A DNA stretch of 64,000 nt from NCBI GenBank assembly GCA_030704615.1, contig CM060733.1:8618001-8682000 (forward strand), read 5' to 3'. Below, one piece after another: positions 11,803 through 22,035 of this stretch. Both the position numbers and the translations under genes were made by a program. Under the pieces are notes generated by a model that saw nothing but the letters and a program-made list of their open reading frames with translations, was not told the DNA's origin and searched no databases. Each line of letters begins with the position of its first letter. Within the stretch, counting starts at the first letter, position 1. The stretch is from Takakia lepidozioides. Taxonomy: Eukaryota; Streptophyta; Takakiopsida; Takakiales; Takakiaceae.

Positions 11803-12670
11803 AGGTGTCGTCAACGACATCTTAATTCCCACCTCCTGTTGCCACAAACATTTCATGGAAAATCGCAAAAAACCAGAAAATTTGAATCCAACAAAACTAC
11901 AAAGCCGACACCTGTGCAGGTCGCGGCGATTAAGGTGTCGTCAACGACATCTTAAATCCCACCAGCTGCTGCCACATGTCTTTTCAGATTATGGCTCAAA
12001 AATGGAAAAAACAGAAATCCAACAAAACTTTGAAGGCGCGTATGCAGGTCGGGGCAATTAAGGTGTCGTCAATGACATCTTAATTCCCACAACTTGTTGC
12101 GATATGACAGTTCATGGAAAAACCCAAAAAACCAGAAAAAAATGAATCTAGAAAAGCTTTGAAGGCGGTGCGTGTGCAAGGGGGATTAAGGTGTCGTCAA
12201 CGACATCGTAATTCCAACAACCTCAACAGAATTTTCAAGGCGGTGCGTGTGCAGGTTGGGGGGATTAAGGTGTCGTCAACGACATCTTAATTCCCAGCAA
12301 GTTTTCAAAAAAAAAAAAAAAAAAAAAAAAAAAACCGTTTTTTTTTTGTTTTGTTTTTTATACTCTCCCCGAATGTGGCAGATTAAGGTGTCGTCAACGA
12401 CATCTTAATTCCCAGCAAGTTTTCCAAAAATAAATAAATAAAAACCGTTTTTTTTTTTTTTTTTTTTTTTTTCCTCCTCGAATGTGGCAGATTAAGGACA
12501 TCTTAATTCCCAGTATGAGTTGGCACATGACAATTCATGGAAAAACCAAAAACCCCAAAAAAATTCACCCAAAAAATTTCAACCCACAAAAATCTGATGG
12601 CGAACAAGCCTTGGCGGTAAGGTAGGGTGTGTAGGTGCTGGAGATTAAGGTGTCGTCAACGATATCTTAA
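11803..12670. repeat. array of eight ~26-bp palindromes with long A and T tracts
   Basis: Copies start near 11803, 11930, 12058, 12184, 12264, 12382, 12491 and 12644. The consensus is TTAAGGTGTCGT-CA-ACGACATCTTAA: two 12-bp arms with one G-T type mismatch around CA. The copy at 12491 has lost its centre. Each is followed by AATTCCCA and preceded by related GTGCGTGTGCAGG sequence, so the whole unit (about 80-130 bp) is tandemly repeated. Two adjacent units carry A-tract then CCG then T-tract (12306-12350 and 12423-12472), giving long potential A:T stems. The array interrupts transposase copy 2. The core GTCGTCAACGAC is identical to that of the 5.2-5.9 kb array. Confidence 0.8.
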
Positions 12671-14360
12671 TTCCTAGTACGAATTGGGCATATAACAATT
12701 CATGGAAAAATCAAAAACCCCAAAAAAATTCACCCAAAAAAATCTTATGGTGAACAAGCCTTGGCGGTCAGGCGGCGTGTGCGCTCCCTATTTTCCATTG
12801 GGACCTTAGGATCCCCCAAACCAAACACGCGCCGCACTGCATTGAAATTTGTCTGTGCACTATCAGTCATGAAGCCCGCAAAATTTGTGTTTTGCATTCC
12901 ATTGCGCTACATGACGGCCAGGAGCAAATTCCACATGAGCATCTGGGATTCAGTGTCCTCCGACTGCATATCACAAATTGTTATGGAGAGCACACGCTGG
13001 TACGCAGGATCGTACACATGGCACGCCATGGTTGTCCAACCCTTCACCCGTTTGCAGTAATCAAACATTAACCAACATTTAGCCAAATCTCCTCCAGGTT
13101 GCATTCGGCGGACTATGCTCACACCACTGCTTTCGCCCACTGTGGACATCTTGAACAAATACACCTTGGACGAGCCTGGCCAGGGAAGATACTGTTTTGA
13201 ATGAATTTATAGCGACTCCGTTTGAGGTCCATAATGTTGTCTATGAATCCAACACTGCCTGTGCCCATTCTGAGTGCACTCACCTGGTTTCGAATATTGG
13301 GAGAGCTCAACACGGAGAAATGGTCCATCACTGCATCAAGCGAATCTGCATCCAGCATTGGTTGTGTCGCATCCCCTTCACCCAATATGTGTTTTTCCAT
13401 GAATGCCTTGCTAGCTGCAAGCGCTATAGCAGAAGGTGTTGCACAAGGGGCATTGTGGAACTCCTGCTTCAGCAAATTTCTAGCGATGTCCACACTATCC
13501 CTGCAACTTCCTTTTGACACAGGATGCTCGTGTGTACCCATATGAATGCAGGCACGAGTCATTGTCTTGCATCGGTGTGCCACCTGGTACATACGAGTGT
13601 GACACACAGAAACACAGGACGGGGAAAGTTTGCAGAACCTACACACAAATGTATTGGTCTTGGGAGAGGCAAGCCATGGGGTGAAAGGATTCAGGGGCAC
13701 ACCTTCCCACTCACTTTCGTTTGGTTTAGCGTTGTTTCTCAGGCGAGGGCAAGAAATATTCACTCACTTGCAATGCCCAACGCAAACCAACCTTCGAAAT
13801 TTCAATCCAATGTCGTTGTGGATGTTCGATATTTTTGTCCTGCACCAAGGGTGTCCGTCATGTTTCTTGTCCATGCCCTGGAGAAGCCCAGCTAGTCCAC
13901 TAGAAGACGTGGGAGGGTTGAGCTCAAACAAGATGTCCCCATCAAACTCTGCTGGCACATATTGAACCCGCTGCACCCGAAGGGACTCCCAATCAACAAA
14001 ACGCAACTCGCCCTTGCACCCAAACACCCCTGCGAGGGCTTTTAATTTCGGAATGACACTCGTTATCTCCTGCAATTCGTCATCATCCAAGAATGGAGTC
14101 TGCACTGGCGGAGGAATTTCAGAAACATCCTCCGAGGACGAGTCTGTAAGAGTCACGAATGTAGTGGATGTGCTCACCTCTTGTTTCACATGAACTGTGT
14201 CATTCTGCTGCACGACCGATGCTGCAGTGCCAGGGGTAACTACTGATCCTGCTGATTGTCTTCTCTCTTTTCCAAGGACCCGATATGTGCTTGGAAGGAC
14301 TCTCCACTTCATTCCACACTCGCCAACCAATGGTCTATCCGGACGTGTGGGTACGTGCAT

Positions 14361-16055
14361 GTGATCAGCGTGCAGAGTTGTTCAAGAAAGTCATACCCAT
14401 GGCTTTTGAGAATCTTGTCATTTGCACAACACCGTGATACGTTGAGGTATGCCATTATACGTGGTGGAGGATATCATCCTGGGGTTCAGAGGTTAGCCCT
14501 GGTGACTATGTTTATTTGCAGCAGACTGCTCTCATGACCCTGGATGTGACTGCATGGCGTGTTATTCTGAGGGTTCGAGAGGTGTTGCCCTCATGAGTCT
14601 TAATCTTGGAGGGTCGAGATGACATGACTTGGAAGGATCATGTGCGTAATTGTGCGTCATGTCACCTTCGCAATGTCGATGGCAGGTTGGCACATGGGAT
14701 GCTTGACACCACCTCTTGAGAAGGTTCCTGATAAAGATTGGTTATGTCCACACTGCTTGGGATAGTGGCAGTGGATATGACCAGTGGCAGCTAACAAGAC
14801 ATAGGCGGCCAAGCTCATAGGAGTCAATACACGAGATCACAGGCTCAACTTCACAAGTTGCAAGACGGCGACTAACGATGGGACAACTCTTGCACCCGAC
14901 CTCTTGATCTATCGAGTTTGAGTGTAGTATGGACAGTGGTGGAGGACCTAGTGAGGCTACGGTCACCATCGCATCTTGTGGCTACCTGGACTTAGAGGGA
15001 CCTAAGCACCAGCTAGGAGGGCGATTGTGTGGACTAGTGACTGCCATAGTGGGCAGCATAGTGGCAGCCTAGTGGTTGGACTAGTGGTGGACTAGTGGTA
15101 TACTAGTGTGTGGTGTGCACATGTGTTGTGTGGTTTTGGACAGCGATGTTGGGGTTGTTGTTTTATACTTTTTCCACGGCTTCCTTGAATCATGCCCATC
15201 AACCCTCCATAGACTAGGCTTAATGGATTAGCCTAGTTCTCCCCCCTAGGCAAGATGTCTCGACAATGCCTCTATCGCTTGTGGATCCCATCAACCCTCC
15301 GTAGACTAGGCTTAATGGATAATCCTAGTTCTAGTCTCCGCCTAGGCAAGATGTCTCCACAATGTCTCTATCCCTTGCGGGACAAAGCCAAATAAACAGG
15401 TTATCCTATAGGCTTGGATTTCCCTCACGTTGTGCTCATACGATACCAGACCCTAATTTATAATAGGCGCAAAAGTAGGCAGTGAGACTGCAGGTCATAG
15501 TTAAGGTATCACCAATGGATAATTTCGCATGCCGAAACTATGACCCCTGAAACTACTTTTACATTTTGAAATATACTTTCTCAGGGAAAAACTGAAAAAA
15601 TATGGGGTTTATGCTCCAGATTTCAAAATATATCAAAACATATATCCTAAGCCATATTCTCTCTCATGATACTTAATATGAATATCAAAATATGTATATT
15701 CTGCTAAGACTACCTAGATTGAAAGCCTAATTTTGGATGTTGGGATTCTCGTATAGAAAGTTTGGTTTGAATCTATGTCACTAGCAAGGGTTTCTGATCA
15801 ATGCGGTACCCACCGCTGCTTAGATTTGTGGCTATATCACCAAATGTTTCTCAATGCGAAACCCGTTGCCACCATCGCTATAGGTTTAGGGTTGTTGGCT
15901 ATACTACTCAAGGTTTCACCCGCGAAACCCTGGTTGAATTAGAGTTTATATATGGTGTCATTTGTTTTTCGTTAAAGGTGAACCACAAAAGTTTAAATTT
16001 AAAATGATTCTTTAAGTATTTAATATGTTCTGGTTTGCAAGTGATTATTTGGAGT
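14361..16055. other. non-genic spacer with a two-copy ~92-bp tandem repeat
   Basis: No gene recognised. At 15193-15285 and 15286-15377 a unit of about 92 bp (CCCATCAACCCTCC, GACTAGGCTTAATGGAT, CCTAGTTCT, CTAGGCAAGATGTCTC) occurs twice with about 10% difference. Around 15055-15110 short GACTAGTGG words repeat. From 15440 on the sequence is A/T-rich. Confidence 0.5.
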
Positions 16056-16262
16056 GTTTTTTTTTTTTTTCCCCACACCTGGCAGCTCACAAATCAGGCC
16101 CCTTTGTAGTGAGAGGAGAAAATAACCTCTTTCATTTATGCGCCATGGAGGCGAATGAGTGGGACACCGCCCAGGAACCATACCACACCCGTCAGTAGCA
16201 AGATTTGACCCCAGAATCATCTAGGTGGCACTCAGTGCATTTAACCAACTGAGCTACTGACT
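16056..16262 (-). mobile_element. candidate tRNA-headed SINE
   Basis: Reading the minus strand from 16262, GTCAGTAGCTCAGTTGGTTA matches an RNA polymerase III A box (TAGCTCAGTTGG). About 45 bases on, GGGGTCAAATC resembles a B box (GGGTTCGAATC). The first eight bases of the head (GTCAGTAG) pair perfectly with CTACTGAC at the end of the tRNA-like part near 16193. About 120 bp of unrelated body follow and the element ends in an A tract on this strand (T tract at 16058-16070). That order, tRNA-like head, body and A tail, is a SINE. Clear target-site duplications were not found, and the anticodon arm is degenerate, so it is not a working tRNA gene. Confidence 0.45.
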
Positions 16263-16476
16263 GTTGGTGTATTCTCTGTTTATAAACGTGTAGATAGGTT
16301 TTTAGAAAAATAAAAATAAAAATAAAAAATATAGATAGGCCAAGTAGTTTATTGAATTGGTGCAATTGCACCCTATAAACTCCTCTATACTCACTTATGA
16401 TTTGTTTTTCGTTCTGAAAACATATAACTCCTATGACCGGTGTTAAAAAACATAAACCCCCATGACCGTGGGTTGT

Positions 16477-16505
16477 GCTCACGTGAGCATGCTCACGCTC
16501 TACTC
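16477..16505. repeat. CGTGAGC / GCTCACG cluster 5
   Basis: GTGCTCACGTGAGCATGCTCACGC contains the palindrome GCTCACGTGAGC, also seen at 11209, directly followed by GAGCATGCTC. It stands outside any recognised element. Confidence 0.5.
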
Positions 16506-18807
16506 ACACAATACCAAACACTCCCCCCCTTACGTAGTTTTGAAAACCATCAAAGATTCCCCAAAGACCTGTCGGTTATTTCATGAAAACAACCGATTCT
16601 TTGAGATTCTTACAATAGAATTGGTACCGGTGGTTCTTTCCACAAAAAATATATATGAAAAACCCGAAACCGAAGGTTCTTTGATTCTCACGTTTTGTAA
16701 AAAATGGAACGAGAGATTATGAAAGGAATCAAATAATCTCCCAACACAGGTTATTTTATCTTCTAATCTTATCGTTTTTTTTCTTCTTCTATTTTTTATG
16801 TTTTTGTTTTCTTTACAAACCAGGGGACAAAGGCCCTTGAAATTATATTGAGAGAAGTGGAAAAAATAACCACTGGGGGGCGTGAAGGCTGCTTACAGCG
16901 GGGATACCACCAAGTGACCGAAAACCAATGAACAGAAGTGAATGGTTTTGCTAAGAAGCAGAGCTGCAGAGTACGCAAGCGGCCAAAGTGCTGCCAGGGT
17001 GCCAGAGCAAGCAAGTAGTAAAGTAAATACCTTAAGCTGCACTACCAAGTAAGGAGGGAATATGAGGAATAAAGGAGATATGTTGAGAGGCAAAAAGTGG
17101 AAATGAGCACTATCAGAAATATATCCATGTCCGCCATCTACGAAATGCAGGGACACTAAAACTATAGCTATAACTCTAACTGTGACCCAGAGTGCCATGC
17201 CTAGCAGTGCCAAAAAGAAGGGCATTAACGGCAAAATGAGGCGCGCGGTTTTTTAGGTTGCCTTCCCACGTCCCCAGCAGCACCGCGAGGCTCCTTAAGC
17301 CCCCATCCCCACGACATCTGCGTCACCTTGGCTGACCCTGATAGACGCACACTATCTTGGACCAACGGTAAGGTTGCCTCTTGGGAAGAGCACACATGGC
17401 AGTCTGTCCTCGTCTCTGTCTGGGGCTCGCTTCTGCCTGGGGAAGAGCGCAGGTTGCTGTTGGGGCAAAACAGCAACCTTGCTGTTGGGGCAAATGGCAA
17501 GTTGGCCGTCTGCTAGCATTATTGCCTCAGCAAAAGACACGGCCGGTTTTGCGCTTGTTTCGTGAGGATCTGCTGGTCATGTCCTAAAGGGGCCTAATTT
17601 GTGTGCTCCCTGGTTTTTCCCTTTTTAACAGAATACAAAAAAAGTGAAATTTTCTGAAACTGAACTTACTAGGATAACCTAGTATCACAGCCCAACTTGT
17701 GTGTGGAAACTTCAAACTGTCAATGTCATGTTCCATTTGATAACAACCAACCACCCATTTCTGGACTGGGTCTCCCGGGTTTTTTCTAACCCAAGAAGGC
17801 ATTAGCCAAAGGTGCAAGATAGGTACTTCTGCATGTGTTGGCTTGCACGCAAGCATCATACTCGGCCCCAGAAAGGGACTCGAAGTCTGAGAGGAAGACT
17901 AAGCTTACTAACAGTCGCTTCTGGAACCCACCATGCACCATCAGACCTCACCTTCATGTAATCTTTGACCACCCACCCCAACCATCCCCGCCCATGAAGA
18001 GGTTTTGAAGAAGGCTCGCTGCATGGAATCCTTGCGTGATGTGGGTGCCCCTCAATAAATCTACTAAACAATGGCCCCGGACGCTACAAATCGATAATAG
18101 CAAGGAGCCTTCAAACTGCTTTCCTCGTTGCTGTAGGGGATCTGATGGCATCACTTGCTTGTCTCTTTGTGACCCCCATGCCGCATATTCAATACGCTCC
18201 CGAAACCTAGCTCCCAGGCTCTGGAACCAACACGGTATAGGTTATTGTATACCAGCTTATCAACATGAAAAGCATTTCAAAAGTTAGGTAGCAGCCGTTT
18301 GTTTAGCCAGTGTCCTTCCTGAATGACTAGATCTTGAAGAAGCAGCCTTCGAGTATCTAAGATTAGCATCTAGCATTAGTACTGTTTATGCGGAGAGATT
18401 GGCGCAGACTGACCTCACTGGCAGGCACTTCATGCGCAACTTGCCTTGCAAAGTCCCCGGGCCCCACAGTGTAGATCTGTTTTATGTTATGCAACTCCTG
18501 ACATGCCCAGGTGCCAGGCCAGGGAGACAGGGAGAGATGCTGATGCCTTTTCGAGATGTTGTTTGAGGGGTGGTGGTGGGGTCCTGAAAGTCGGAAGAAC
18601 AAGAAAGAGGGGAGAAGGAAGGAGAGAGGGAAGGTTGCATGGATCTCTGGTTTGATCCGGAGCAAATGCAGAGTCGTGGAAGTAAGTGGGTTACCAGTCA
18701 TGAGAAAGGATGTGGTGGGGTGGTGAACTGTGAGCGTACTTAAGGGAAGGGTGGAGAGGGGGGATAGGGAGAAAGAGAGGTGAGTGAGGGCGTTACAGAA
18801 GGTTAAG
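16506..18807. other. spacer upstream of the PEPC gene
   Basis: No supported gene. At 17452-17510 the phrase TTGCTGTTGGGGCAAA occurs twice in tandem, with the complementary AACAGCAACC between, so it can form a small hairpin. Immediately before the PEPC start there is a purine-rich stretch (18590-18785: GGGGAGAAGG, GGGATAGGGAG) that may be the 5' untranslated region. I could not define a TATA box or transcription start. Confidence 0.35.
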
Positions 18808-21800
18808 ATGACAGACACCACCGATGACATCGCTGAGGAGATTTCGTTCCAGGCATTTGATGATGACTGCCATCTTCTGGGAAATTTGTTGAACGATTGC
18901 CTGCAGCGGGAGGTGGGAACAAAGTTTACAGACAAAGTAGACCGTGTGCGGCTCTTGGCTCAGAGTGCGTGCAATATGCGCATGGCAGGGGTCGACGAGG
19001 CTGCAGAGTGGCTTTCCAGGCAGCTTGAGAAGGAGCTTTCCAGTATGGATTTAGAAGAGGCAGTACCCCTTGCCCGCGCGTTCAGCCATTACCTCAATCT
19101 CATGGGAATTGCTGAAACGCACCACCGCGTTCGCAGGACCAAGGTACCAGGCCATGTATCCAAGTCTTGTGATGATGTTTTGAACAAGCTCATTCAGAGT
19201 GGCTACTCTCAAGACGAGGTTTACAACGCTGTCTGCGAGCAGGAGGTGGAGATTGTCTTGACTGCACATCCTACTCAGATCAACCGTCGGACTTTGCAGT
19301 ACAAGCACCTGCGCATAGCACATCTGTTGGAGAGAAATGACCGAACCGATTTGACTCATGAAGACAAGGACCTTCTGATTGAAGACTTGGTGCGCGAGAT
19401 TACCTCATTGTGGCAAACTGATGAGATCAGACGACGGAAGCCTACTCCTGTTGATGAGGCTCGTGGAGGTCTGCACATTGTGGAACAAACCCTGTGGAAG
19501 GCTGTTCCTCAGTATTTGCGCCGGGTCAGCAATGCGCTGAAGCGGCATACAGGAAAGCCACTGCCACTGACCAGCACTCCCATCAAGTTTGGTTCATGGA
19601 TCGGTGGAGACAGAGATGGCAATCCTAATGTCACTGCGAAGGTGACGCGAGATGTTTGCTTTCTGGCAAGGTGGATCGCTGCGGACCTGTATCTGCGGGA
19701 AATAGATGGTCTCCGTTTCGAGTTATCCATGATGAACTGTAGCCAAAAGCTGGCTGATTATGCCTACAGCATCATATCCAAAGAGCACGACCATGAGGAG
19801 CATCACCATATAAGCTGGAAGCCAAGAGAAAGAGAGCATTCTGATTATCATGGCCTTAAGAATCTCCCTGTGGGTGCTGACATGCCTACTTGCACGGCCA
19901 CAGATGGAGAATCACAAATGCCCATATTGGAACTTCCTGTGAAAGATGACATCGATATGCAATCCACATTCCAGATACCATCCAGTGTGAACACTGCACC
20001 CAGCTCGGCAATACACTCAAAAGAAGGCTCCCCCACAGCTGTTAAAGCAGAGCATGGCCATGGTGGTTTCAATCTGAAAGAGATGGCAGACGCCACACAG
20101 ACCGATGGAGTTCCTACGACCCCCACGCAGGCATCGACGCTGGCAGCCGCCGCTGCTGTTGTGGGCGGTTTGAGCCAGTCTGGATCTTTCAGGAAGAAGA
20201 CATTTTCAGAATCGAACCTCAACAAGTCGAGCATGGATAAGCTCTTGAATCCCAGCATGATTGGCCGCCCTGACATTGCCCCCTACAGAGTTGTGCTGGG
20301 TCATGTCAGACAAAAGCTGGTGAATACAAGACGCCGAATGGAGGAACTGCTGGATGGGTCCCCTTGTGATTATGATCCCAATGACTACTACGAAACTACT
20401 GAACAGCTCATGGAGCCACTCATGCTCTGCCATGAATCCATGGAGGGCAGCTCAGAGATACTAGCAGATGGGCGTCTCACCGATTTGATTCGCCGGGTGG
20501 CCACCTTTGGCATGACACTGATGAAGCTTGATGTCCGACAGGAGGCTGACAGGCACACAGAGGCATTGGATGCCATCACTGAATGGCTGGAGATTGGGAC
20601 CTACAGTCAGTGGGACGAGGATAAGAAGCTGAAGTTCCTCACTACTGAACTCAAGGGGAGAAGGCCTCTAGTTCCACCTACGATTGAGGTGAAGCCTGAA
20701 GTAAGGGAAGTATTGAACACTTTCAGGGTGACTGCCGAGCTTGGCACAAACTCGCTTGGTGCTTATGTGATTTCTATGGCTGCAGAGGCTAGTGATGTCC
20801 TGGCTGTGGAGCTGCTGCAAAAGGAGGCACGCCTGGTTGTGGGTGGGGAGCTGGGAAAATCCTGCCCTGGTCAATCGCTTCGTGTGGTTCCATTGTTTGA
20901 GACTGTGAAAGATTTGAGGGACGCAGGTACTGTGATACGCAAGTTGCTGAAAATCGATTGGTACCTCGAGCACCTCATCAACAACCACCAAGCCCACCAA
21001 GAGGTGATGCTGGGCTACTCAGATTCAGGCAAGGATGCTGGGCGCTTCACTGCAGCCTGGGAACTCTACAAGGCACAGGAAGATGTTGTGGCTGCTTGCA
21101 AGGAGTTTGGCATCAAGGTTACCCTGTTCCATGGCCGAGGAGGCAGTGTTGGCCGTGGGGGTGGACCCATGTACCTTGCCATCCAGTCACAACCTCCTGG
21201 CTCTGTAATGGGAACCTTGCGTGTCACAGAGCAGGGAGAGATGATCCAAGCAAAATTTGGGCTTTCTCAAACAGCAGTCCGCCAGCTAGAGATTTACACC
21301 ACTGCCGTGCTGCTGGCAACACTGCACCCGCCTGACCCTCCAAGGTCGGCAAGCTGGCGCAACGTAATGGAAGAGATCTCAGACACAAGCTGCAAGCACT
21401 ACCGCAGCATTGTGTTCCAGAATGATGACTTTGTGGAATATTTCCATGAGGCAACACCAGAGGCAGAGCTTGGGAACCTCAATATTGGCAGCCGGCCAAC
21501 CCGTCGGAAGAAGACAGGTGGCATATCCCAGCTGCGTGCCATTCCTTGGATCTTTGCCTGGACCCAGACACGCTTTGTATTACCTGCCTGGCTGGGCGTT
21601 GGCACCGGCCTGGAAGCTGCATTTGCCCGTGGGCACAAGGAGGAGTTACAGGCTATGTACAGAGAGTGGCCCTTTTTCCAGTCAACTATCGACTTAATAG
21701 AGATGGTGCTTGCCAAGGCTGATATGCCGATTGCAAAGCACTATGATGAAGTGTTGGTGTCTCCTTGCCGCCAGCAGCTGGGCAATGAGCTGCGGGAAGC

Positions 21801-22035
21801 CTTCCACACAACTGAGAGAACTGTGCTGGATGTAAGTGGGCACCAGAAGCTCTCTGAGAACAACAAGACTCTTCGACGGTTGATCGAGAGCCGGCTGGCC
21901 TATCTTGATCCTATCAACATGCTCCAAGTGGAGATTCTTCGTCGACTGCGGCAGGATGTTTCGAATCCCAAGCTCAGAGATGCACTACTCATCACAATCA
22001 ATGGCATTGCTGCTGGCATGCGCAACACAGGCTAA
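18808..22035 (+). CDS. PPC4: bacterial-type phosphoenolpyruvate carboxylase (BTPC), intronless
   Basis: 1075 codons from the first ATG (18808) to TAA at 22033. PEPC carboxylates phosphoenolpyruvate with bicarbonate to oxaloacetate, a cytosolic anaplerotic step. All catalytic signatures are present in order: VLTAHPTQINRR (His near residue 154), GSWIGGDRDGNP (about 262-273), GYSDSGKDAGR (about 740), FHGRGGSVGRGGGP (about 773-786) and QPPGSVMGTLRVTEQGE. Three traits mark the bacterial-type isoform of green algae and plants. The C terminus is RNTG instead of QNTG. The plant-type N-terminal serine phosphorylation motif is missing. There is a low-complexity Ser/Thr/Ala/His-rich insertion of roughly 160 residues (about 325-490), the disordered segment typical of BTPC. 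BTPC usually acts inside class-2 complexes with plant-type PEPC. Land-plant BTPC genes have many introns; this one has none. Confidence 0.93.
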   Translation: MTDTTDDIAEEISFQAFDDDCHLLGNLLNDCLQREVGTKFTDKVDRVRLLAQSACNMRMAGVDEAAEWLSRQLEKELSSMDLEEAVPLARAFSHYLNLMGIAETHHRVRRTKVPGHVSKSCDDVLNKLIQSGYSQDEVYNAVCEQEVEIVLTAHPTQINRRTLQYKHLRIAHLLERNDRTDLTHEDKDLLIEDLVREITSLWQTDEIRRRKPTPVDEARGGLHIVEQTLWKAVPQYLRRVSNALKRHTGKPLPLTSTPIKFGSWIGGDRDGNPNVTAKVTRDVCFLARWIAADLYLREIDGLRFELSMMNCSQKLADYAYSIISKEHDHEEHHHISWKPREREHSDYHGLKNLPVGADMPTCTATDGESQMPILELPVKDDIDMQSTFQIPSSVNTAPSSAIHSKEGSPTAVKAEHGHGGFNLKEMADATQTDGVPTTPTQASTLAAAAAVVGGLSQSGSFRKKTFSESNLNKSSMDKLLNPSMIGRPDIAPYRVVLGHVRQKLVNTRRRMEELLDGSPCDYDPNDYYETTEQLMEPLMLCHESMEGSSEILADGRLTDLIRRVATFGMTLMKLDVRQEADRHTEALDAITEWLEIGTYSQWDEDKKLKFLTTELKGRRPLVPPTIEVKPEVREVLNTFRVTAELGTNSLGAYVISMAAEASDVLAVELLQKEARLVVGGELGKSCPGQSLRVVPLFETVKDLRDAGTVIRKLLKIDWYLEHLINNHQAHQEVMLGYSDSGKDAGRFTAAWELYKAQEDVVAACKEFGIKVTLFHGRGGSVGRGGGPMYLAIQSQPPGSVMGTLRVTEQGEMIQAKFGLSQTAVRQLEIYTTAVLLATLHPPDPPRSASWRNVMEEISDTSCKHYRSIVFQNDDFVEYFHEATPEAELGNLNIGSRPTRRKKTGGISQLRAIPWIFAWTQTRFVLPAWLGVGTGLEAAFARGHKEELQAMYREWPFFQSTIDLIEMVLAKADMPIAKHYDEVLVSPCRQQLGNELREAFHTTERTVLDVSGHQKLSENNKTLRRLIESRLAYLDPINMLQVEILRRLRQDVSNPKLRDALLITINGIAAGMRNTG

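Larger units (their letters stand above)
9718..14360 (-). pseudogene. MULE-like transposase copy 2 with SWIM zinc finger, multiply broken
   Basis: This is the inverted relative of copy 1, retaining the N-terminal half. From 14360 to 13764 there is a Ser/Thr-rich region. From 13763 to 13199 there is a Cys/His-rich domain and a segment with SPNIRNQVSALR. From 13164 to about 12770 comes the DDE core start (MACHVYDPAYQRVLS, then FAGFMTDSAQTNFNAVR). From 11140 to 9718 come the linker and SWIM region (CTCPDF ... PCKHQ). Damage visible: a frame change at the T-run 13195-13198; TAG at 12907-12909; a palindrome array (11.8-12.67 kb) where the core should continue; and a GTGG duplication near 11001-11008 that shifts frame compared with copy 1. 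It is not functional. Confidence 0.6.

Noticed and set aside
5188-12670. CRISPR-like arrays (short palindromic repeats at fairly regular spacing)
   Set aside because: The host is clearly eukaryotic, intervals vary from 80 to 160 bp and are themselves repeated rather than unique spacers, and there are no cas genes.
18363-18935. 190-codon minus-strand open frame overlapping the PEPC 5' end
   Set aside because: It is antisense to the PEPC start, low complexity (Ser/Leu/Pro) and without domain signature; treated as a shadow frame.
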